A stretch of 64,000 bases of DNA from Akebia trifoliata (lineage: Eukaryota > Streptophyta > Magnoliopsida > Ranunculales > Lardizabalaceae): the NCBI GenBank assembly GCA_017979445.1, contig CM030706.1, positions 13,874,967 to 13,938,966 on the forward strand. Direction: 5' to 3'. The position numbers and the translations under genes are program-made. This document shows, one piece after another, positions 55,076-64,000 of this stretch. The notes under the pieces were generated by a model. The model did no database searches. It saw nothing but the letters and a program-made list of their open reading frames with translations, and was not told where the DNA came from. Numbering within the stretch: position 1 is the first letter of the stretch; every line of letters begins with the position of its first letter.

Positions 55076-58000
55076 TGTAACACCCCGAATTTTTAATTCG
55101 TATCTCGAGAAAAAATTAAATAGTGGAATTTTAAGAAAATCTTGAAAGTGGGATTTAGGGGTAAAATTTTAGGATGTTTTTTATCATTTTTAATGGAATC
55201 TGACTTCACCATTAGATTCAAAATGATCAAAAAAACATATTTTAGCCTGTCAGCAAGCTCAAATGCGAGTCCAAATATAAAAGTTGCAAAATCCTCGATT
55301 ACCGGGTCGGACCAGGCTAAAACAGTGACTTTTTGTTAGAGCAATAATTTTTAAAATTTGATCATACCATTGGGTTCATAATGAAAAGTTATTCAACATG
55401 GACTATTTATTTGTTATTTTTAGCGATCAGAAAGTCAAATTATCATCAAAAATGAAAACGACATCAAGTTTAAGGGTCACGTCAGGCCAAAAATATAAAT
55501 TTTTGATGGAGACATAATTTATAGAAATTGACTACACCATTAGATCCGGAACGAAAAATTAGATGAAATAGAATATTCATTTGTTAGTTTTGGAGTCCGG
55601 ATGATCAAGTTATCATCGATCAAAACAATTGACAAAATACCAAATTCGTCCCAAATTTTATATAAATAAATTTTTTAATTTTTTTTAAAACGTTGTCTCC
55701 TCCAACCCACCCAAACCGCGTGACATATATAAACGAAAATTTTGACTTTCCTCCGATTCTTCCACCTCAGATCTCTCACAAACGGTTCGCCGTCGACGAT
55801 CGACGCAGAAGGGAGAAATGTCCGCAGCTACGTTCTCTACAAAACCCACCCAACTTTTCTTCGTTTCACTTTCTATTTCACCCGATATCGTCAAAAATCA
55901 GCCGTATTCGGATACGACAATTTCGAAACTTTGACCTCGGATTTCGTCCGTTTCGGGGTCAAATCGCTTTCCGACGCAGAAGGGAGAAACGTCCGTCGTC
56001 TCATTCTCTACATAACCCACCTAAATTCCTTCCGTTTTCTCATCTTTTTCACCCCGTATAGTCAAAAATCAGCCGTATTTTTATACGAAGATTTCGTAAC
56101 TTCAACCTCAATTTTCATCAATTTCGGGGTCAAACCGTCTTTCATCGTAGAAGGGAGAAGAGACGAGCACATCGAGATCTTCAAAACCACCGGGCCGGTT
56201 TCGAAAATCAGCCGTTTCGAAGTTCGGTCCGTCTCGATTTCCGTGCCATTCGCCTCGATTTTCGCGCACGTGCTTCAATTCTGTCGCCTAGTGATTGTAA
56301 GGAACTCTCAATTTCTATTAGTAATCTAGATTGTGAAAATTGCATTTAGGATTTTATCGAAAAATTTGGATGTATTTTTAAAATATAGAATTATTTTGTT
56401 ATTTCAAAAATTCACGCCAGAAATTGCATGTTTGATATGTTTAATTGTATTTTTAATAAATTATACGTGGGTAGGGTGTTTTAACGGGTTATTGCCATAA
56501 ATTGGGTCTTGTGCACTGCTCGGACCCCGTTTTGATATGAAATTTGTATTTTTTTTCAATATTATTGATAGAAATAAATTCTATAGTTGAAAAATGTGAT
56601 TTAATATTCAATGAACTCATATTGAGTTGATGAATATCAGAAAATGGATATTTTATGAAGAGATTGAAAACTGTAAAAGTCGAAAAAAGGGAAAAAGGGT
56701 ATGAAACGGTAAAATGTCAGAGTCACACCCGAGGGGTGATGTCTGCATTTTACGTTGTTGTGTTGTGTGTAGGTTGGTGAACAGATATCCAGGGATAATA
56801 TTATTGGTTGCATGTTTATTTCCTTTCTGTTAGCGCGAGGCGCTGTTTACGTTTCCGTTATATTATTTATTTTACGCCGGGTGGCCACACTTGCATGGTA
56901 GGAAACTGGATATCTATTCTCAACCTTGTATTGTTAATTTCTCTTTTATTTTCAAATGAAAATAATATACATATGTAGCTATTTTGTGAGCTGTTAAAGA
57001 GTTTGTGAATGCCTGAAGGGATAGTGCATCATATCATCCGGAGTGGTGTACTATCCTGGGATGTACGGTAGGGACCACCAAGCTCATACGTGGTATGGGA
57101 CGCGTATGAGAGTGGAGTCACAACTGGAATCCGGGTTTATTCCTCTCTATCTTTACCAGTGAACTTGTAATGTAAAGGTGGTCGTATACGAATGGTTTGT
57201 ATATTTGGGAATCACATGTACGCCTAATAGGCATAGACGAAGATGATTGGTCAGTGATCACTAACAATCTATAGTAGTCGAACGTTCTGACACATCGAAA
57301 AGAGACCCATTGCTTACGGTCACGTCAAACGGCCAGCCTGAGCCGGATAAATGGTCAACCAAGCGTGGTAAGTGCAGCGATCGACCACAAAATCAGGAAC
57401 TAAAAGCCAGAGAGAAATTGTAACATCATGTCCCGACTGGGAACGATCCAGTCGTGAATCCCAACACTCTAATTCCAATACTCCACCATTGTGTATTATG
57501 TATCTGTTGTTTATTTTGATATATAAAATGAAATCCATGTTTATTATTTCCCTTTGATCAATTAGATTTGTATAAAAAGATAATGTTATAGTGAGTACTG
57601 CTGATCGATGTAATGTGAGTTTTAAAATGTTTAGTTGTTCATCCCTGACTATATGTACCAGTTAATCGTAATTTCTTCTGTAAAACTTTAATTATTTGAA
57701 AATGATTCAGTATGCTTATTCGTTCATGTTAGGAGGGGTTATTGCAGAAATTGTTTGTTTCCCTACTAGGTAACCATTGTTACTCACCATTTCCTTCTCC
57801 ATTTTTTTTAGTTTCAGATTCAGAGCTTGGCGAGGCAAGTATAGAGTACGAATGAGGATCATCTGGTTGGTCAGATAGACAACCAGAATTCGTCACCTGG
57901 TAAGTACTAGGGCTATACCCCCTAGTGGTGTCAATTCCCCCAAATAGTTTTATAGATTCTGTCTTCAGTGTTAGGATTTCTGTTAGAGTGAGAAATTTTG

Positions 58001-58229
58001 TATAATCCTGTATTCTAGTTATTCTTCCGCACTTATTAGACGTATATAAGCTTCCGCTAGTATTATATTTTATATATGTATGCAGGATTGTATGTCGGTT
58101 ATCAGGTGCAGGTTGAACGCCTTGGAATGCTAACATAAACAGAAGAGACCATGCTAAAATTTCGAGGTGTTACATAATACCTCGAGATCTGACATGGGGA
58201 TTTGTGTTAGCGTTCGGCGGGGCGCCACA
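55076..58229 (+). repeat. 5' LTR of the gag-only gypsy element (3154 bp)
   Basis: It aligns base by base with 61365 onward with few differences. TATATAAA near 55728 is a possible TATA box. It contains the 171-bp tandem at 55802-56314. Open frames of up to 195 codons at 55742-56329 shift frame between the two LTRs and are not thought to be genes. Confidence 0.9.
55802..56314 (+). repeat. 171-bp tandem repeat inside the LTR (two full copies plus a partial)
   Basis: GACGCAGAAGGGAGAAA starts at 55802 and 55973, and a diverged ATCGTAGAAGGGAGAAG at 56144, an exact spacing of 171. Each unit also contains GTCAAAAATCAGCCGTAT and TTTCGGGGTCAAA. The second LTR has the same at 62092, 62263 and 62433. 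A period of 57 codons keeps the frames open. Confidence 0.85.
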
Positions 58230-58231
58230 GA

Positions 58232-58243
58232 TGGTATCAGAGC
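58232..58243 (+). other. Primer-binding site, initiator tRNA-Met type
   Basis: TGGTATCAGAGC begins two bases after the LTR end. It is the common complement of the 3' end of initiator methionine tRNA used by many plant LTR elements. Confidence 0.9.
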
Positions 58244-58555
58244 ATAGTATTAGATCCGTATGGGATACTGATCTGCTATGTTTTGAAGAATTGAATGATA
58301 CCACAGTTATTAGAGCAATAATCATAGAATGTCACTAGGAATTCGGTATCCGAGCTCACTAGTAGTTCCGTATTGGAATTACGAGTTCTTCCGTGTCTAG
58401 AAGTCTATAGAGCCTAGTAAGCCTAAGATAAGATTTTAGATATGTTCTGTTAGTAATGGAAATGGAGTCCATTACTAAGTTTCAAGCTACGGTAGTAATT
58501 CATAGTTACGTAAGAATGGTTTTGGCCTTATTCTAATAAGTGCCTTAATACGGAT

Positions 58556-60195
58556 GAACATAAGCGAGAGGAGTGGACGAGGCAGAGGCCAAAACACAAC
58601 AGAGAAAAGATAGGTTTTGGATCAGACTACTGACCCGATATTACAACTAATGTCATTCATCGGATAGGTAGCTGAGTCTCATGATAACTTTAGAGAAGAA
58701 ATATGAATAGTACAACCACCATCACCTCGACGCCAAATGGAAGGAAGGCAATTAGTATTTAATAAGAGACAAATAATTACGAAACTAACAAATTCATAGG
58801 AAAAATAATAATAAGTGGGGAATGATATTATAGACATACCAACTCAATGGATGGAAGAATTTCATAAGAAATAACAACATATACTACTAAATCCATCGAA
58901 AGAAAAATGTTGTGGTATGTTATGAGTGTAGCAAATCGGGACATAAATGAGAGCAATGTTTGGGTCGACGTCAATCAATTAAGGATGCGTGACTCTGAAA
59001 GATACAAAACAAACAAATTCAGGAAACGATCAGGCCACCAGATTTCAATAAAGTGGATAACATACTCGTGCCACCCCGCATAGATAAGACTAGTGGTCAA
59101 AAACTAGAAATGGTATAAGACTTACCACAATTGCAAGGTGTAGCACTAAGTCCAAGAAATAAGGAATTGTTGGACTTCTTCGCCAGAGGCTTATATTATT
59201 TTACCTCAGGGACCACTACCACAGGTCGTATCTTTGAAGAATGAGAGATTTTCTCAGTCCAAAGGACATGTAAATCTAAGTATATGATTGTAGAATTTTC
59301 AACGATTACGTCTATCGACATTTGGAGACTTTTCCAATTCGATTGAGGTCAATAAGTGGGTTTTGAAGACCTGAAAGATTTTGAGTGACATGTAATGCTC
59401 AAGAGATCAGTGGGTGATGGTCGATTACATTCTAGTTGGATGAAGATACCAATCATTAGTAATATTTTTAGATGAATGTATTGGGAAATGGATCATTTGA
59501 GTGGGTAGAATTCGAGAGGATAGATTTATATCTGAGACTGCTCGAGAAATCAAGCATTAGGAGTTTTTGTTTGAGATTAGTACAGGGTAATCTATCGATT
59601 ACAGACCATGATATGATGTTCACTAGGTTGTCACGATATGCGCTCGAGCTTATCCTGACAGATCTGTAGAAGGCCATAGACTCTTTTGAGGATTATAACC
59701 CTACCTAAGGGGCAAATGAGTTGACCTTAGATTTCTTTTCTTCCCAGATCAGATTCGGCCCAGAGACAGATGTATTCGAGGTTAATCTTCCCCAGATCAA
59801 TGTATCCACAATATAGAACTCCTCCACTATCAAGTTATAGAGTTCCCCAATCGTCGAGTTATAGAGTAGTTGGAGCTCCAATGATGCAAACAAGGCCAAA
59901 GGAATAAACAAGGTAGGTTTAGAGCCTATAGACCCCAATCTACCAACTGCCTACTCCATAGAGATCTACGAAGATAAGATCGTTGACATGTTACACGTGT
60001 GATCAGGTGGGACATATCAAGAGAGAATGTTCTCTATCACAAGCACGAGCAAGGGTTATGACCTAAGAGAAAGTACATGTCTGCGATGAAGTTTTGGAAA
60101 GTACGATTTCTAATTATAATGTTAGAAATTGGAATTCTATTCAATACTGGTTCTTCTAGATCATATAATTTTGCTGAAATTTTGTATACTTGCTA
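58556..60195 (+). pseudogene. Degenerate gag with two zinc knuckles and protease start
   Basis: The ATG at 58556 starts MNISERSGRGRGQNTTEKR, typical of gag N-termini, followed by many stops. A knuckle CYECSKSGHK stop EQC lies near 58912-58955. A gag-core motif follows at 59567-59668 (RLVQGNLSITDHDMMFTRLS and YALELILTDL), then a second knuckle CYTCDQVGHIKREC near 59988-60030. A protease-like ILFNTGSSRSYNF lies near 60128-60170. The order knuckle-core-knuckle is unusual and suggests rearrangement. Confidence 0.7.
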
Positions 60196-61364
60196 GAACT
60201 GTTATTCCCACTATTCATTATTCTAGTACAATATTTGGAACGGACTAAACAACCAACCTTTCTCCTACCGCTTTCCACTTTCTATGCTATCATCCCATCC
60301 TCATCTTTAGCCTCACCCTTTTTCTACCGATTTGATATTTATTATAATTTGGAACTGAGAAGCTTCTGGAAGTGGGTAGAGTAGAAACTACTCAACTAAT
60401 AGTAAGGGGGTGAAGGAATGAAACTAGTTCGAAACTAGAATAAAAAAGGTGCCAGCTTATAATAAATAAAAAAAAAGAAGCTAACCGTGAACCAACTAGA
60501 CTACGTTTTGATAATTGATAGGTATGTTTTAGGTAAGGATGGTCGTGAAGTGTGAGAAGGCGAGTGTGATTTATAAGACTAGTAATGTGACTATATAGCA
60601 AGTGAAAGTATGGGTAATAACTAATACTATATATGGTTGAGTTGAGGAACTGGTGAAATTTGAAAAAAAAAGTATCGTACAATTTTGAAAGAGCATGTGG
60701 TATGTAAAAGAAAAGAGATTTAGTAGAGTATAAGTTAGGAGATGGGTCGATGTAAAATGTGAGAAAGAATAATCTTGTGACAATGTTGCATTAATGGTGA
60801 CATAATGAAATTGTGAGAAAATAGATGTAAGATTTATCCCCTCGAGCAAGATTTGAAATTATAAAGGTTATGACAGAGGTTTTGAAGAAATATCGCAATA
60901 AGTAGAAAATGTAATATCGAATTCAATATAAAGATAATGGTGTGTTTGCACTATGCATTGAGGAGTAATATTCATAGCAATTATGAGTAAAATATAATAG
61001 ACGGTGTAATTGGTGAGAGAAGTAAAGATAAAGAATAGAGAAGATGTGAAAAGATTGTTGTTGATAGACATTGGTGGGGAAGTAATACAAGGTGAATTGA
61101 TTGTTATCTTAAGGTTATAAAAATAATGGATTAGTTGGAGTATGAGTTTGAAATAGAGTGATTAATTAATGAATGTGTTTGGTTGACGGAATATGGGAGA
61201 CATAAGTCTACGAGTTATAAATCAGATTGGTTTGGGAATAACAATAAACGGTAATCGAAATTAAGTGTTGTTTATTATATATGTCGTGTTAGTGGAATCG
61301 CGACAAAGCTCAATAATGTATGATTTCAATTTCGAGGACGAAATTTTTATTAAGGGGGGGAGAA
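60196..61364 (+). other. Non-coding remainder of the gypsy interior
   Basis: No reverse transcriptase, RNase H or integrase motif is visible. The sequence is purine-rich on the plus strand (many GAG/AAGT runs), which opens chance frames on the minus strand (60392-61071). It ends in the polypurine tract next to the 3' LTR. Confidence 0.65.
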
Positions 61365-64000
61365 TGTAACACCCCGAATTTATAATTCGTATCTCGAGGA
61401 AAAATTAAATAGTGGAATTTTAAGAAAATCTTGAAAGTGAGATTTAGGGGTAAAATTTTAGGATGTTTTTGATCATTTTTAATGGAATCTGACCTCACCA
61501 TTAGATTCAAAATGATCAAAAAAACATAGTTTAGCCTGTCAGCACGCTCAAATGCGAGTCCAAATATAAAAGTTGCAAAATCCTCGATTACCGGGTCGGA
61601 CCAGGCTAAAACAGTTACTTTTTGTTAGAGCAATAATTTTTAAAATTCGATCATACCATTGGGTTCATAATGAAAGGTTATTCAACATGGACTATTTATT
61701 TGTTATTTTTGGAGATCAGAAAGTCGAATTATCATCAAAAACGAAAACGACATCAAGTTTAGGGGTCACGTCAGGCAAAAAATATAAATTTTTGATGGAG
61801 ACATAATTTATAGAAATTGACAACACCATTAGATCCGGAACGAAAAATTAGATGAAATAGAATATTCATTTGTTAGTTTTGGAGTCCGGATGATCAAGTT
61901 ATCATCGATCAAAACAATTGACAAAATACCAAATTCGTCCCAAATTTTATATAAATAAAAATTTTTAATTTTTTTTAAAACGTCGTCTCCTCCAACCCAC
62001 CCAAACCGCGTGACATATATAAACGAAAATTTTGACTTTCCTCCGATTCTTCCACCTCAGATCTCTCACAAACGGTTCGCCGTCGACGATCGACGCAGAA
62101 GGGAGAAATGTCCGCAGCTACGTTCTCTACAAAACCCACCCAACTTTTCTTCGTTTCACTTTCTATTTCACCCGATATCGTCAAAAATCAGCCGTATTCG
62201 GATACGAAAATTTCGAAACTTTGACCTCGGATTTCGTCCGTTTCGGGGTCAAATCGCTTTCCGACGCAGAAGGGAGAAACGTCCGTCGTCTCATTCTCTA
62301 CATAACCCACCTAAATTCCTTCCGTTTTCTCATCTTTTTCACCCGTATAGTCAAAAATCAGCCGTATTTTTATACGAAGATTTCGTAACTTCAACCTCAA
62401 TTTTCATCAATTTCGGGGTCAAACCGTCTTTCATCGTAGAAGGGAGAAGAGACGAGCACATCGAGATCTTCAAAACCACCGGGCCGGTTTCGAAAATCAG
62501 CCGTTTCGAAGTTCGGTCCGTCTCGATTTCCGTGCCATTCGCCTCGATTTTCGCGCATGTGCTTCAATTCTGTCGCCTAGTGATTGTAAGGAACTCTCAA
62601 TTTCTATTAGTAATCTAGATTGTGAAAATTGCATTTAGGATTTTATCGAAAAATTTGGATGTATTTTTAAAATATAGAATTATTTTGTTATTTCAAAAAT
62701 TCACGCCAGAAATTGCATGTTTGATATGTTTAATTGTATTTTTAATAAATTATACGTGGGTAGGGTGTTTTAACGGGTTATTGCCATAAATTGGGTCTTG
62801 TGCACTGCTCGGACCCCGTTTTGATATGAAATTTGTATTTTTTTTTCAATATTATTGATAGAAATAAATTCTATAGTTGAAAAATGTGATTTAATATTCA
62901 ATGAACTCATATTGAGTTGATGAATATCAGAAAATGGATATTTTATGAAGAGATTGAAAACTGTAAAAGTCGAAAAAAGGGAAAAAGGGTATGAAACGGT
63001 AAAATGTCAGAGTCACACCCGAGGGGTGATGTCTGCATTTTACGTTGTTGTGTTGTGTGTAGGTTGGTGAACAGATATCCAGGGATAATATTATTGGTTG
63101 CATGTTTATTTCCTTTCTGTTAGCGCGAGGCGCTGTTTACGTTTCCGTTATATTATTTATTTTACGCCGGGTGGCCACACTTGCATGGTAGGAAACTGGA
63201 TATCTATTCTCAACCTTGTATTGTTAATTTCTCTTTTATTTTCAAATGAAAATAATATACATATGTAGCTATTTTGTGAGCTGTTAAAGAGTTTGTGAAT
63301 GCCTGAAGGGATAGTGCATCATATCATCCGGAGTGGTGTACTATCCTGGGATGTACGGTAGGGACCACCAAGCTCATACGTGGTATGGGACGCGTATGAG
63401 AGTGGAGTCACAACTAGAATCCGGGTTTATTCTTCTCTATCTTTACCAGTGAACTTGTAATGTAAAAGTGGTCGTATACGAATGGTTTGTATATTTGGGA
63501 ATCACATGTACGCCTGATAGGCATAGACGAAGATGATTGGTCAGTGATCACTAACAATCTATAGTAGTCGAACGTTCTGACACATCGAAAAGAGACCCAT
63601 TGCTTACGGTCACGTCAAACGGTCAGCCTGAGCCGGATAAATGGTCAACCAAGCGTGGTAAGTGCAGCGACCGACCACAAAATCAGGAACTAAAAGCCAG
63701 AGAGAAATTGTAACATCATGTCCTGACTGGGAACGATCCAGTCGTGAATCCCAACACTCTAATTCCAATACTCCACCATTGTGTATTATGTATCTGTTGT
63801 TTATTTTGATATATAAAATGAAATCCATGTTTATTATTTCCCTTTGATCAATTAGATTTGTATAAAAAGATAATGTTATAGTGAGTACTGCTGATCGATG
63901 TAATGTGAGTTTTAAAATGTTTAGTTGTTCATCCCTGGCTATATGTACCAGTTAATCGTAATTTCTTCTGTAAAACTTTAATTATTTGAAAATGATTCAG
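61365..64000 (+). repeat. 3' LTR of the gag-only gypsy element, truncated by window end
   Basis: The first 2636 bp of the LTR are present and match 55076 onward almost exactly. The end expected near 64520 and the second target duplication lie outside. Confidence 0.9.

Larger units (their letters stand above)
55076..64000 (+). mobile_element. gag-only Ty3/gypsy element with 3.15-kb LTRs (cut by window end)
   Basis: LTRs start TGTAACACCCC at 55076 and 61365; the first ends GGCGCCACA at 58229. The primer-binding site TGGTATCAGAGC (initiator tRNA-Met type) starts two bases later. The polypurine tract AAGGGGGGGAGAA ends at 61364, preceded by TTTCGAGGACGAAATTTTTA, the usual end of pol in Tekay/Del-like gypsy. 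The interior (3135 bp) is shorter than one LTR and has gag and a protease remnant only. The solo LTRs at 8471 and 14737 are relatives. The LTR pair is nearly identical, so insertion is recent and depended on another element. The left flank is CTTGG; the right flank is outside the window. Confidence 0.88.

Noticed and set aside
55742..56329. 195-codon frame in the LTR as a gene
   Set aside because: It overlaps a 171-bp tandem repeat, changes frame between the two LTR copies (62010-62618), and resembles no family I know.
60392..61071. Three minus-strand frames of 67-96 codons
   Set aside because: They arise from the purine-rich plus strand of the element interior and show no domain.

Overview
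This is nuclear DNA from a flowering plant, most likely a eudicot. The evidence is AT-rich introns with GT-AG splice sites, plant-type Ty1/copia and Ty3/gypsy LTR retrotransposons, a CACTA DNA transposon, MITEs and plant gene families (GARP/HHO, VPS13, a YODA-like MAPKKK, a BTB-WD40 protein). I see one intact host gene; nearly everything else is mobile DNA, much of it nested. No rRNA, tRNA, CRISPR array or organellar segment was recognised.

Layout. (1) 540-5110: an internally deleted Tat/Ogre-like Ty3/gypsy remnant (copy A), followed by a short degenerate tandem repeat. (2) 7071 to about 28230: a decayed Ty1/copia element that served as a landing pad. It holds a solo LTR (8471-11434, target duplication GAGGA), a TIR DNA element (about 14651-19164) that itself holds a second solo LTR (14737-18197, duplication AAAAT), and in its 3' LTR a decayed Tat-lineage gypsy element (19927-28161) with two RNase H domains. 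(3) 29145-33974, minus strand: an intact five-exon HHO/NIGT1-type GARP transcription factor gene (349 aa predicted). Its 3.1-kb intron 4 carries a Tourist-like MITE and a long foldback; a small hAT-like MITE lies downstream, and two GAATATTC boxes lie just upstream of the ATG. (4) 34497-54020: a CACTA transposon with matching termini (CACTACGT..), a GAT target duplication on both sides and subterminal repeats. It contains no transposase but carries fragments of at least three host genes head to tail: VPS13 exons with introns, a MAPKKK (YODA-like) kinase fragment and a BTB/WD40-like 3' end. It is therefore a Pack-CACTA. A young non-autonomous Tat element (copy B, 36469-48379, duplication CTTTG) sits in one of its exon-like segments. 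(5) 54060-55075, minus strand: an Athila-type gag remnant. (6) 55076 to the window end: a gag-only Ty3/gypsy element with 3.15-kb LTRs, whose 3' LTR runs off the window.

Main points. The Pack-CACTA lies about 520 bp upstream of the HHO start codon, and removing the retroelement leaves about 7.6 kb of chimeric cargo. In copy B, the 3' untranslated region is a tandem array of 33/34-bp units, almost every one able to form a short stem-loop; between the two sub-families one stem pair changes from A-T to G-C on both sides, so pairing is kept. Relative ages follow from nesting: copia is older than the elements inside it, and the CACTA is older than Tat copy B, whose two LTRs are nearly identical.
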